The notes under the pieces were generated by a model. It was not told where the DNA came from. It saw only the letters and a list, made by a program, of their open reading frames with translations, and did not search any database. Source: Synechococcus sp. PROS-9-1 (GTDB taxonomy: Bacteria; Cyanobacteriota; Cyanobacteriia; PCC-6307; Cyanobiaceae). From it: a stretch of 64,000 nucleotides of DNA. The stretch lies in the NCBI RefSeq assembly GCF_014279775.1, contig NZ_CP047961.1, positions 1,736,001-1,800,000 of the forward strand, read 5' to 3'. Below, one piece after another: positions 47,390 to 64,000 of the stretch. Both the position numbers and the translations under genes were made by a program. Within the stretch, counting starts at the first letter, position 1. Each line of letters opens with the position of its first letter.

Positions 47390-49162
47390 CTAAACGGCAA
47401 GACGCGAATGCCGCCCTCGCAAAAGGAGAGAGAGGGACACAACCGTAAGGATTAAACCGGACCAACCTGCTGCTTGCTGGTGCAGAAGGAATGCACCCGA
47501 GCCAAGCAGCGCCCCAAACAGAACACAACTACTCAGCACAAACCGAGTAAGGAGATCTCGCAGCGATTCAGATGCCTCCACCTCACAGCGCCGCCGCCAA
47601 CGACTCCAGCCAGGCCCTGGGGGCTGAACGCGCTGCACGAACCGCTCAAGCACCTCCGCTGACTCCGGGGGAGTTATCAACATCACCACCACCCAAACCA
47701 CTGCCGTGATGGCAGTGGTGACCATCAACCTGAGCCCGTAGTCCGAAATTTGAAGAACGGGAATCACAGACGTGGCCAAGCCAACAAAAAATCCACACAC
47801 CATCGATGACAGCTCTGCAGCCGCATTAATTCGCCACCAGAACCAACGCAAGACCAGGACCACACCAGGCCCTGTACCGATCGCGATCACAAGTCGGAAC
47901 ACGGTACCGATGCTGTCACTAATCAAAGCCGTTAACACCCCTAACACCAACAAAAGAACGCTGGTGGCCTGTCCAACCAAAAGCAGCTCTTTCTGCGAAG
48001 CATCAGGCCTCACAAAACGCTGATAGAGGTCATGGGTGAGATAGCTCGCACCCCAGTTCACAGAGGTGCTGACCGTGCTCATAAAGGCAGCTACTAAGGA
48101 AACCACCACCAGACCAAGAACCACAGGCGGGAGGTAGGCCACCGCCAGAGCCGGATAACTCAACTCCCAATCAGCCTGATCGGGCAACAACACCAGAGCC
48201 GCTAGGGCCACCAAAACCCACAACCAGCTGCGCAGCAGGTAATTCACCACAAGAAACACCCAGCCAGCCAACCGCGCCTGACGCTCATCACGGGTGGCAA
48301 GCATCCGTTGAATGAATTCACCCCCTCCATCACTGCGCCGAAAACTCCACCACTGCACCGTGAGGTAGGCCAAGAAGGTGGAAGCACTGATGCCAGCTCC
48401 TCCAATCCAATCGAATCCAGAGTCAGTCCAGCGCCAAGGGACAAGCGACAACACCTCGGGACGACCCAAATCGTTGAGGCTGGCAAGCAGAGCATCCATC
48501 CCGCCAGCGGCATGGATGGCAGCCCAAGCCACAGCCAGAGCCCCCACCATCGCCAAAATCAATTGCACAAAATCAGTGATCACAACGGCCCAAAGGCCAC
48601 CGGCCGCCGTGTACACAAGAACCAAAACAGCCACAATCGCCAACAACAGCACCGTGTCGGGAAGACCGCCGAGTGCTGGCAAGGGCTGATCGGACACAAT
48701 CCCTAGCGCTTGCACCACCTTTCGCATGGCCAAGAACGCATAGCCGATGCCGATGCAATTGATCGGAAGGGCCAGCAAAAAGGCTTTCGTGCCTCGCAGC
48801 CAAGCCGCTGTGGCTCCTCCGTAGCGGAGTTCTGTAAAAGCAGCGTCTGTCATCACGCCGCTGCGCCGCCAAAGGGGCGCAAATATCACAGCCATCGCCA
48901 CATGAGCAAGACCGAACCCCCACCACTCCCAATTCGCTGCCAGGCCTCTGGTGCCGACCAAGCCCGCCACATATAAGGGTGTATCGATGGAGAAGGTGGT
49001 GGCGGCCATCGAAGCGCCTGCCAACCAACCGCTCAGGCTGCGTCCAGCAACGAAATAATCCTCTTCCCCCTGATTGCGTCGAGCTAGCCAAAGCCCGAGA
49101 AACAAAGTGCCGATTAAATAAAAGACCAGCAAAAACCAGTCAATCGGTGCCATCGGATCCAA
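47390..49162 (-). CDS. Sodium:solute symporter (SSS family)
   Basis: Plasma membrane transporter, 590 residues with about 13 hydrophobic segments. The N-terminus (DWFLLVFYLIGTLFLGLWLA) and the family signature GRSLSGWLAGASMAATTFSIDTPLYVAG identify the sodium/solute symporter fold, where the conserved segment contributes to sodium site 2. Substrate cannot be told from sequence; candidates in marine cyanobacteria include proline, other amino acids and osmolytes. Start ATG at 49162 or 49153 (MAPIDWF). Confidence 0.9.
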   Translation of the reverse strand: MDPMAPIDWFLLVFYLIGTLFLGLWLARRNQGEEDYFVAGRSLSGWLAGASMAATTFSIDTPLYVAGLVGTRGLAANWEWWGFGLAHVAMAVIFAPLWRRSGVMTDAAFTELRYGGATAAWLRGTKAFLLALPINCIGIGYAFLAMRKVVQALGIVSDQPLPALGGLPDTVLLLAIVAVLVLVYTAAGGLWAVVITDFVQLILAMVGALAVAWAAIHAAGGMDALLASLNDLGRPEVLSLVPWRWTDSGFDWIGGAGISASTFLAYLTVQWWSFRRSDGGGEFIQRMLATRDERQARLAGWVFLVVNYLLRSWLWVLVALAALVLLPDQADWELSYPALAVAYLPPVVLGLVVVSLVAAFMSTVSTSVNWGASYLTHDLYQRFVRPDASQKELLLVGQATSVLLLVLGVLTALISDSIGTVFRLVIAIGTGPGVVLVLRWFWWRINAAAELSSMVCGFFVGLATSVIPVLQISDYGLRLMVTTAITAVVWVVVMLITPPESAEVLERFVQRVQPPGPGWSRWRRRCEVEASESLRDLLTRFVLSSCVLFGALLGSGAFLLHQQAAGWSGLILTVVSLSLLLRGRHSRLAV

Positions 49163-49186
49163 TCAAGTCTGCTTTCGCAGTCTCCT

Positions 49187-50421
<1,235 letters not shown>

Positions 50422-50443
50422 TCATGCGAAGGAAAGCGAAGAA

Positions 50444-54574
<4,131 letters not shown>

Positions 54575-54588
54575 TTATGGGAGGGGCT

Positions 54589-56493
54589 TCAGGTGGCTGC
54601 CACCGCGTCGATGATCGTGTGATTCATCACCACACGTCCAACGGTCGTCAGGATGTAACGGCTAATCAGAGCGCCATCTTCGTCAAAGCGGTCACGGCGA
54701 TAGGTCCATTGTTCAAAACGAGTGCCGTCGCTGAGGGTCTCGCTTTTGATCGGCTCTTCACGCTCATCTTCATCCTCAACCTCACCGTTAAAACGAACCC
54801 AAACCCAATCATGCAAGGTGATTCGGTTGTCTTCAAAAGCATGAATCACATCTTCCAGGCTGGAGTATGTGCGGGAGCGATCACCAAATTCAATGGGATG
54901 CATGTGGGGCTGCAAAGCCGTTAGGTAATAAGAACCCAGCACCATGTCTTGGGATGGCGTGATGATCGGATCACCAGTAGCTGGAGACAGAATGTTGTTG
55001 CTCGCCAACATCAACATGCGTGCTTCCGTTTGTGCCTCGATAGCGAGTGGCACGTGAACGGCCATCTGGTCTCCGTCAAAGTCAGCGTTGAACGCTGGAC
55101 AAACGAGGGGGTGAAGTTGGATCGCTCGGCCATCAACCAGCTTGGGTTCAAAAGCTTGAATCCCTAGACGGTGGAGTGTGGGGGCGCGATTCAGCATGAT
55201 TGGGTGACCATCGATCACCTCCTGCAAGACCTGCATCACTTCATCATCGGCGCGCTGAATCAGCTTTTTCGCTGCCTTGATGTTGTTAACGATGTTTTGA
55301 CGAATCAGGCGATGAATCACAAACGGCTGGAAGAGCTCGATTGCCATCTCCTTAGGCAAACCGCACTGGTGCATCTTCAGCTTGGGTCCCACCACGATGA
55401 CGGAACGACCGGAGTAATCAACACGCTTGCCAAGCAAGTTTTGGCGGAAACGACCCTGCTTGCCTTCAATAATGTCGCTCAGTGACATAAGCGGACGATT
55501 ATTAGCTCCAACAACAGTTCGACCACGTCGGCCGTTGTCGATTAGGGCATCAACCGCTTCTTGCAGCATCCGCTTTTCATTGCGAACAATGATTTCAGGA
55601 GCAAGAATTTCCTGAAGGCGGGCGAGACGGTTATTGCGATTGATAACCCGTCGGTAGAGGTCGTTAAGGTCAGAGGTCGCAAAACGACCACCATCCAGCT
55701 GCACCATTGGGCGCAGATCTGGTGGAATGACAGGGATGGCATCCAACACCATCCATTCAGGGCGGGCGTTGGTGGCTATGAAGTTATCAATCACACGCAG
55801 GCGCTTAATCAACTTGGCGCGTTTCTGCCCCTTACTACCAGCAATCTCCTCACGTAATTGTTCAGCAACAGCATTGAGTTGGAGATCCTCAAGCAGCTGC
55901 TTCAGCGCCTCAGCACCAATTCCAACGACGGGTTCATTTTCAATTTCTGAATCTTCTGCATAAATCTCGTCTTCAATTTCAAGCCACTCATCTTCCGTGA
56001 GCAATTGCTTGTACTTCAGGTCTTTGTGATCACCCGCATCCAGAACCACATAACAGTTGAAATAAACAATCTGCTCAACATCCCGCAGGGGCATATCCAA
56101 AAGGATGGCCACATAACTGGGAATTCCTTTCAGGTACCAAACATGGGAGACGGGCGCCGCCAACTTGATAAAGCCCATGCGGTGACGTCGCACCCGACTC
56201 TCTGTGACCTCAACACCACAGCGCTCACAAACGATGCCGCGGTGACGGACTCGCTTGTACTTACCGCAATGGCACTCCCAATCCTTGGAGGGACCAAAGA
56301 TCTTTTCGCAGAACAAGCCGTCCATCTCCGGCTTGAGCGTGCGGTAGTTGATGGTTTCAGGCTTGGTCACTTCTCCAACCACCTGTCCATTCGGCAAGGT
56401 GCGCTGACCCCACTCCATGACCCGATCGGGTGATGCGAGTGTGATCTTGACGTAGTCGAAGTGGTTCTCTGTACGCAGATTGCTGTTGGTCAT
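54589..56493 (-). CDS. rpoC1: RNA polymerase beta' subunit, N-terminal part
   Basis: First half of the split beta' subunit, 634 residues. It contains the zinc-ribbon [20 protein letters not shown] and the catalytic magnesium loop [12 protein letters not shown] with the three Asp residues. The rudder and lid regions ([14 protein letters not shown]) are intact. The split between rpoC1 and rpoC2 is the normal cyanobacterial arrangement, not a frameshift. Start ATG at 56493; 47 bases after rpoB. Confidence 0.98.
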   Translation of the reverse strand: MTNSNLRTENHFDYVKITLASPDRVMEWGQRTLPNGQVVGEVTKPETINYRTLKPEMDGLFCEKIFGPSKDWECHCGKYKRVRHRGIVCERCGVEVTESRVRRHRMGFIKLAAPVSHVWYLKGIPSYVAILLDMPLRDVEQIVYFNCYVVLDAGDHKDLKYKQLLTEDEWLEIEDEIYAEDSEIENEPVVGIGAEALKQLLEDLQLNAVAEQLREEIAGSKGQKRAKLIKRLRVIDNFIATNARPEWMVLDAIPVIPPDLRPMVQLDGGRFATSDLNDLYRRVINRNNRLARLQEILAPEIIVRNEKRMLQEAVDALIDNGRRGRTVVGANNRPLMSLSDIIEGKQGRFRQNLLGKRVDYSGRSVIVVGPKLKMHQCGLPKEMAIELFQPFVIHRLIRQNIVNNIKAAKKLIQRADDEVMQVLQEVIDGHPIMLNRAPTLHRLGIQAFEPKLVDGRAIQLHPLVCPAFNADFDGDQMAVHVPLAIEAQTEARMLMLASNNILSPATGDPIITPSQDMVLGSYYLTALQPHMHPIEFGDRSRTYSSLEDVIHAFEDNRITLHDWVWVRFNGEVEDEDEREEPIKSETLSDGTRFEQWTYRRDRFDEDGALISRYILTTVGRVVMNHTIIDAVAAT

Positions 56494-56540
56494 TGGCGTT
56501 TAAGAAAGAAGGCGGTTGTGTCGTTTCGTTCGTTGATCCG

Positions 56541-59500
56541 TCAGTCCTCGTCGTAATCCGCGACGCCTAGGGATTCATACGTGGGCCTGCTTGGGGTACT
56601 GCGGCGTGGATTCACGTCTTGCATCAGATCCACTTCCTTGCCCTCATCGGTGAAGACAGCGATATCCAAGCCAAGAGACTGGAGTTCGCGCATCAGCACC
56701 TTGAAGGATTCGGGTGTTCCTGGACGTGGAATCGGCTTGCCTTTCACGATGGCGTTGAGAGCTTCGTTGCGTCCCTGCATGTCGTCTGACTTGACCGTGA
56801 GCAGTTCCTGCAACGTGTAGGCGGCGCCGTAGGCCTCGAGCGCCCACACCTCCATTTCACCCAAACGCTGGCCACCTTGCTGGGCCTTACCACCCAATGG
56901 CTGCTGAGTCACCAAGGAGTAAGGGCCGGTGGAGCGGGCATGGATCTTGTCGTCCACGAGGTGGACCAACTTCAGGAAGTGGGAATATCCAACTGCCACA
57001 GGTTGGTCAAAGGGTTCACCAGTCCGGCCATCTCTCAGCAGGAGTTTTCCTGGATCTTCCGGGTTGTAAATCCAATCTTTTCCTGGCTGACTCGCCGCTT
57101 CCTTGAGATAAGCCTGAACAGTTTGTTGAGACTTCTCAGCGCCATACATCTCGTCGAAGGGAACGATTTTGACGCGGCAATCAAGGTTGTGAGCAGCCCA
57201 ACCCATTAGCAACTCGAACACCTGCCCCACGTTCATGCGGCTCGGCACCCCTAGGGGGTTCAGGACGATGTCCACTGGCGTGCCATCAGGCAAGTAGGGC
57301 ATATCTTCACGGGGAAGAATGCGGCTGATGATGCCCTTGTTGCCGTGGCGACCAGCCATTTTATCGCCAACCTGAATTTTGCGACGCTGGGCGACATACA
57401 CCCTCACCACCATGTTGGCGCCAGGGGGTAATTCGTCACCCTGTTCACGGGTGTAGATCCTTACGTCAACAACACGACCACGCTCAGTGCTGGGGACGCG
57501 CAGAGAGTTGTCGCGGACGTCACGTGCTTTCTCGCCAAAAATTGCACGCAGCAGTTTCTCTTCAGGGGGTTGATCAGATTCACCTTTCGGCGTGACTTTG
57601 CCGACCAGGATGTCTCCACTCTCTACGAAGGCACCGATACGAATAATCCCCATCTCATCGAGATTACCGAGACTTTCTTCGGCAACATTGGGGATTTCAC
57701 GAGTGATCTCTTCAGGACCTAATTTGGTCTGACGAGCCTCAATCTCATACTTCTCAATGTGAACGGAAGTATAAAGATCATCATTAACCAAACGCTCACT
57801 TACAAGGATCGCATCCTCATAGTTGTATCCCTCCCAGGGCATGTAAGCGATCAGGACATTCTGGCCAAGAGCAATCTCTCCGCCTTCACAGGCTGAACCA
57901 TCCGCAAGAACTTGCCCGATAATGACCGGATCACCCTGTCGGACAATGGGGCGCTGGTTCAGGCAGGTGTCTTGATTGGAGCGCTGATATTTCTGCAGAA
58001 AATGCGTGTGGTCGTAGCCCTCTTCATCACGCACCACGATCGCCGTGGCGTCAACAAAGGTGACGGACCCATTCACGCGGGAGATTGGGACCATGCCCGA
58101 GTCACGGGCCACCTGAGTTTCCAGGCCAGTGCCAACAAGAGGTCGCTCTGGACGGAGCAAAGGCACCGCCTGACGCTGCATGTTCGAGCCCATCAATGCA
58201 CGGTTGGCGTCGTCATGCTCCAGGAAAGGAATCAGTGACGTTGCCACCGAAATCACCTGAACTGGTGACAGCTGCACATAATCGACTTGCTCAGGCGGAA
58301 CTTTTTCGAAGTCCTGCCTGTAACGAACGGGGATGAGCTCAGCCAAGATTTGGCCATCCGCATCGGTTGCAACGTCACCGGGAGCGACGCGACACTCATC
58401 TTCAAGGTCAGCAGAGAGGTAGATGGGGTCTCCGCTCTTTTGAACGACTCCGTTCTCGACCCTCCAGAACGGAGTTTCGATGAAGCCATATTCATTCACT
58501 CGGGCATGGGTAGCCAGAGAGTTGATGAGACCAGCGTTCGGGCCTTCTGGAGTCTCAATCGGGCAAAGACGACCGTAATGAGAAGGGTGAATGTCTCGCA
58601 CAGCAAAGCCCGCGCGTTCACGGGTAAGGCCACCTGGTCCAAGAGCCGAGATCCTGCGCTTGTGCGTGAGCTCAGCCAGAGGATTCGTCTGATCCATGAA
58701 CTGGCTCAACTGACTGGAGCCGAAGAACTCTTTGATCGCCGCGACAAGTGGCTTGGGATTCACCAATTGAGCAGGGGTGAGTGAGTCGGTTTCACCAACA
58801 GTCATCCGCTCCTTGATAATCCGCTCAAGACGATTCAAGCCAACGCGAACCTGGTTCTGAAGAAGATCACCAACAGACCGAACGCGACGATTACCCAGGT
58901 GATCGATGTCGTCAAGGCTTGCGCCACCCACATCAAGTTCGAGATTGATGAGGTAGTCGAGGGTCGAAAGAACATCCTCATGAGTGAGGGTGCGGACCGA
59001 ATCGGGAATCGTGAGCCGCAGCTTTTTATTGATCTTGTAACGGCCCACACGTCCAAGGTCGTAACGCTTGGGGTCAAAGAAGCGGGTCTGCAATAGCTGC
59101 TGGCCACCGCTCACAGAGGGTGGTTCACCTGGACGCAACTTTTTGTAGAGCTCAAGGAGCGCTTGATCCTCGGAACTAATGCCTTCGTCGTTAGCGGCCT
59201 CGATCGATTTTTTATAGAACTCGGGGTGCCTGAGCTTATCGACAACATCGTTGTCGGAAAGTCCCATCGCACGCATCAAAACATGAGCGTTGATTTTGCG
59301 TGTTTTGTCGACACGAACATGCAATAGATCATTTTTATCCGTCTCAAACTTCAACCAAGCCCCACGGTTGGGAATCACGCTTGCGTTGTAAGTACGACGA
59401 CCGTTCTTATCCTGCTCATCCTTGAAATAAACTCCAGGGCTACGAACGATCTGGTTAACGATCACCCGCTCAGCACCATTAATGATGAACGTTCCACGTT

Positions 59501-59834
59501 CAGTCATTAATGGAAGTTCTCCAATAAAAACTTCTTGCTCCTTGATCTCGCCGGTTTCTTTATTAACCAAACGACAAGTTACATACATCTGAGACGCGAA
59601 GGTCGCATCACGACGTTTTGCCTCTTCCACATCATGGCGAGGACGCTTCAGGCGATACTCACTGCCAACGAAGTGCAGCTCCAGCTTGCCGGTGTAATCC
59701 GTAATGGGTGAGAAACTCTCCAGCTCCTCGATCAGGCCCTTATCCAGAAACCACTTAAAACTTGCCCTCTGCACCTCCACCAGATCGGGCAGGTAGGTGA
59801 CGGTCTTGGCGACTTGAATCGCGCTGCTGCTCAT
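56541..59834 (-). CDS. rpoB: RNA polymerase beta subunit
   Basis: 1097 residues, the compact cyanobacterial size. Landmarks: the rifampicin pocket region [22 protein letters not shown] with [13 protein letters not shown], the lysine-rich [15 protein letters not shown], and the C-terminal [20 protein letters not shown]. No unusual insertion was seen. It is followed by rpoC1 and rpoC2 as a single operon. Confidence 0.98.
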   Translation of the reverse strand: MSSSAIQVAKTVTYLPDLVEVQRASFKWFLDKGLIEELESFSPITDYTGKLELHFVGSEYRLKRPRHDVEEAKRRDATFASQMYVTCRLVNKETGEIKEQEVFIGELPLMTERGTFIINGAERVIVNQIVRSPGVYFKDEQDKNGRRTYNASVIPNRGAWLKFETDKNDLLHVRVDKTRKINAHVLMRAMGLSDNDVVDKLRHPEFYKKSIEAANDEGISSEDQALLELYKKLRPGEPPSVSGGQQLLQTRFFDPKRYDLGRVGRYKINKKLRLTIPDSVRTLTHEDVLSTLDYLINLELDVGGASLDDIDHLGNRRVRSVGDLLQNQVRVGLNRLERIIKERMTVGETDSLTPAQLVNPKPLVAAIKEFFGSSQLSQFMDQTNPLAELTHKRRISALGPGGLTRERAGFAVRDIHPSHYGRLCPIETPEGPNAGLINSLATHARVNEYGFIETPFWRVENGVVQKSGDPIYLSADLEDECRVAPGDVATDADGQILAELIPVRYRQDFEKVPPEQVDYVQLSPVQVISVATSLIPFLEHDDANRALMGSNMQRQAVPLLRPERPLVGTGLETQVARDSGMVPISRVNGSVTFVDATAIVVRDEEGYDHTHFLQKYQRSNQDTCLNQRPIVRQGDPVIIGQVLADGSACEGGEIALGQNVLIAYMPWEGYNYEDAILVSERLVNDDLYTSVHIEKYEIEARQTKLGPEEITREIPNVAEESLGNLDEMGIIRIGAFVESGDILVGKVTPKGESDQPPEEKLLRAIFGEKARDVRDNSLRVPSTERGRVVDVRIYTREQGDELPPGANMVVRVYVAQRRKIQVGDKMAGRHGNKGIISRILPREDMPYLPDGTPVDIVLNPLGVPSRMNVGQVFELLMGWAAHNLDCRVKIVPFDEMYGAEKSQQTVQAYLKEAASQPGKDWIYNPEDPGKLLLRDGRTGEPFDQPVAVGYSHFLKLVHLVDDKIHARSTGPYSLVTQQPLGGKAQQGGQRLGEMEVWALEAYGAAYTLQELLTVKSDDMQGRNEALNAIVKGKPIPRPGTPESFKVLMRELQSLGLDIAVFTDEGKEVDLMQDVNPRRSTPSRPTYESLGVADYDED

Positions 59835-60107
59835 GCGGAGACCTGCAGTTGAAAAGTGGGAACAAAGGCCTGAAGGATCGTCAACTATTCAAAAATCAAA
59901 ATCTCGTCGCCACAAGAAGAGGCAGCCATCCCAATCAAGGAACGACTGCCGTGCTTCATGGCTTTAGAGGTTTTTGGTCTGAACAGATGACGTCGTCAAT
60001 GAACCGGAAGGGAATGGACGCTTCTAGGGCCGAAAACACAGAAACTGCATCTTGGCCAGGCCGATTGAACATCGTACACTTTCATCCAAACCTAAATGGA
60101 CCCTTTG
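59835..60107 (-). promoter_or_regulatory. rpoB upstream region
   Basis: 273 bases between tatD and rpoB in the same orientation; the promoter for the polymerase genes is expected here. No ribosomal-type leader gene (rplJ or rplL) lies in front, and I cannot place a -10/-35 pair with confidence. Confidence 0.35.
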
Positions 60108-60893
60108 TCAGGGAAGCGCGAACAAACTTCTGGCATTGGCGGTGCTGGCATCAGCCACTTCCAACACGGTCTGTCCTCTCAGCTCCGCAACACGCTGGGC
60201 AACTGATGCCACAAAAGCAGGTTCATTTCTCTTGCCGCGCCGAGGGACTGGGGCCAGAAATGGGCAATCGGTCTCCACAAGAAATCGGTCCTGAGGTACG
60301 TCTTTGGCGCAGATATGGGTGTCAACGGCTTTCGGGAAGGTCACCGTGCCACTGAAACTGATGTAGAAGCCAAACTCGAGGAACGCTGCCATTTCCGAGG
60401 GAGTCCCGCCCCAGCAATGCATCACGCCCCGTGGGCACGTGCCAATAAGTTGTCTCTCACGAAGTTCAGCCAGCATCGGTTCAGCGGCATCACGGCAGTG
60501 AACAATCACGGGCAGATCCAGCTCCACAGCGAGATCCAGTTGAGGCTTCAGCACAGACAGCTGCTGATCCAGATTCTTATCTCGAAACAGATCGAGACCG
60601 AGCTCCCCAATAGCCACGACACGGGAATCGTCTTTGGCAGCGGCGCGTAAAACATCAACGGTATCGGGGGCCCAATGCTCCGTATCAAGCGGATGCACTC
60701 CTACGGAGTAACGCATTTCAGGGAAGCGATCGGCTAACGCCCGAATCGCTGGAATCTCGGAAGGCTCGACGCAGGCATGCAGCAAAGACGTAACACCGGC
60801 CTCTCGCCATCGGGAAGCAACCTCATCAAGATCGTCCTCAAACGTGCGAAAGACGATGTGACAGTGGCTGTCGATCAGAGTTGGAGTGGACAT
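60108..60893 (-). CDS. tatD: TatD-family metal-dependent deoxyribonuclease
   Basis: 261-residue TIM-barrel hydrolase. Metal ligands: DSHCHIVF (HxH), Glu in IGELGLDLF, His in VIVHCRDAAEPM, His in MHCWGGTPSE and Asp in VETDCPFLAP. TatD proteins are 3'-5' DNases/exonucleases linked to DNA repair and quality control. It lies between rpsT and rpoB, 50 bases after rpsT, so part of the transcript may continue from the ribosomal protein gene. Confidence 0.94.
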   Translation of the reverse strand: MSTPTLIDSHCHIVFRTFEDDLDEVASRWREAGVTSLLHACVEPSEIPAIRALADRFPEMRYSVGVHPLDTEHWAPDTVDVLRAAAKDDSRVVAIGELGLDLFRDKNLDQQLSVLKPQLDLAVELDLPVIVHCRDAAEPMLAELRERQLIGTCPRGVMHCWGGTPSEMAAFLEFGFYISFSGTVTFPKAVDTHICAKDVPQDRFLVETDCPFLAPVPRRGKRNEPAFVASVAQRVAELRGQTVLEVADASTANARSLFALP

Positions 60894-60943
60894 CAGATCA
60901 GGACCTGAAACGCGCCTTCAGGCCCCATTGTGCCGGGAAGAGA

Positions 60944-62674
<1,731 letters not shown>

Positions 62675-62680
62675 GCGGCG

Positions 62681-63397
62681 TTAACCCACTCGCTCCAGGC
62701 TGCGAACTCCAGCAACGCCATCGTTGATTTCACCAACGAGGACTTCGTCAGCAAGGTTGACGAAGAGGCCGTTCTCCAAAACACCTGGAAGATTGTTGAT
62801 GTCACGCTCCAGGGCAATCGGATCAGAAATTCCAGCCTCAAATCGCACATCCAGAACAAGATTGCCCTGGTCGGTCACCACAGGGCCTGCTTTACGCGTT
62901 GCCATTCGCAGTTCTGCCACTCCGCCCATTGATTTCAGACGAGATTGAACTTGCACCCAAGCGCCTGGAAGCACTTCAACCGGTAATAAGAAGTCGAGAT
63001 TTAAACACTGAACAAGCTTCGTGGAATCAACCACCACGATGAAACGTTCTGCTCGGTCAGCAACAAGCTTTTCTTGTACATGACAGGCGCCACCACCTTT
63101 GATCAACTGAAAGGATGGATCCACTTCATCAGCACCATCGATCGCTAAATCAATGCGATCAATGGCGTTCAAAGCACGCAAAGGAATCCCCAACTCAGCG
63201 GCAAGCACCTCTCCTTGAAATGACGTGGTCACGCCGACGATGTCATGAAGCTGACCTGCTGCCAGTCGCGCCCCGAGGCCTTGAATCATCAGAGCGGCAG
63301 TGGACCCCGAACCGAGGCCCACCACCATGCCGTCACGAATCTGCGCAACAGCCGCCTCCGCGACGGCTTGCTTCATTTGAGTTTGGAGATCCGACAT
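62681..63397 (-). CDS. rpiA: Ribose 5-phosphate isomerase A
   Basis: Interconverts ribose 5-phosphate and ribulose 5-phosphate in the pentose phosphate and Calvin cycles. 238 residues. Phosphate loop [16 protein letters not shown], active-site Asp pair in [12 protein letters not shown], catalytic Glu in [13 protein letters not shown], and [11 protein letters not shown]. Start ATG at 63397. It converges on hisD with a six-base gap. Confidence 0.96.
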   Translation of the reverse strand: MSDLQTQMKQAVAEAAVAQIRDGMVVGLGSGSTAALMIQGLGARLAAGQLHDIVGVTTSFQGEVLAAELGIPLRALNAIDRIDLAIDGADEVDPSFQLIKGGGACHVQEKLVADRAERFIVVVDSTKLVQCLNLDFLLPVEVLPGAWVQVQSRLKSMGGVAELRMATRKAGPVVTDQGNLVLDVRFEAGISDPIALERDINNLPGVLENGLFVNLADEVLVGEINDGVAGVRSLERVG

Positions 63398-63434
63398 CGA
63401 TCAGCTGCTGAGGGCGAGACCGTAGCAAGAGCTA

Positions 63435-64000
<566 letters not shown>

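Noticed and set aside
60903-60922. CCTGAA/TTCAGG hairpin between rpsT and tatD as a terminator
   Set aside because: Short stem, long loop and no T run on the minus strand.

Overview
The window is a gene-dense stretch of a marine Synechococcus-type cyanobacterium. The evidence is the phycobilisome core genes (apcE, apcABC), the split RNA polymerase genes rpoC1 and rpoC2, the cyanobacterial ATP synthase order with paired b and b' subunits, two single-helix Hli proteins, System II cytochrome c biogenesis (CcdA, Ccs1), Ycf35, and a bioF-esterase-bioC-bioD-bioA biotin cluster. The genus assignment is inference from gene content and protein likeness. No tRNA, rRNA, CRISPR array, IS element or phage gene was recognised.

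Layout. 1-8371: the start of an unknown Ala-rich protein, a HAD hydrolase, an Xaa-Pro aminopeptidase, and a plus-strand run of a CNNM-like membrane protein, a GTPase, nadD, nadE and alanine dehydrogenase. 8372-10986: a looser, AT-richer insert-like stretch with a lone SagB-type oxidoreductase, a 45-residue Hli protein and two long spacers. 10987-13771: a minus-strand chain of a 2OG-oxygenase-like protein, [2Fe-2S] ferredoxin, a 62-residue protein, a DUF3326 protein and a SEC-C protein, most of them overlapping. 13829-20803: the ATP synthase operon (atp1, a, c, b', b, delta, alpha, gamma), headed by a methyltransferase and closed by a strong terminator. 20961-26406: apcE, a structured 603-base spacer, apcA-apcB-apcC and a terminator.

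26475-34942: ftsW, ccdA, ccs1, queF, glnB (PII), tlyA, purB and fumC, with several convergent 3' overlaps. 34948-42527: a large Ski2-like helicase, then the biotin operon. 42532-44097: DUF3143, a J-domain membrane protein and rsmG. 44073-61243 is one long minus-strand directon. Read in transcription order it is rpsT, tatD, rpoB, rpoC1, rpoC2, hli, rlmN, a sodium:solute symporter, a small membrane protein, a HEAT-repeat protein, DUF2997, ycf35, a ferredoxin and an aldo/keto reductase. 61352-64000: hisD, rpiA and the C-terminal part of an HtrA-type protease.

Most of the window is ordinary core genome. The unusual parts are the orphan SagB-type enzyme and the structured spacers around it, very small membrane-protein genes tucked between overlapping genes, two genes whose conserved N-termini lie upstream of any ATG/GTG/TTG codon, an ApcE with two extra shortened linker repeats, a multi-hairpin apcA leader, and a PII protein with Phe in place of Tyr51. 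I did not find a convincing complete new multi-gene system. The best candidates for undescribed biology are the ferredoxin/62-aa/DUF3326/SEC-C chain, the orphan SagB gene and the HEAT/DUF2997/Ycf35/ferredoxin chain.
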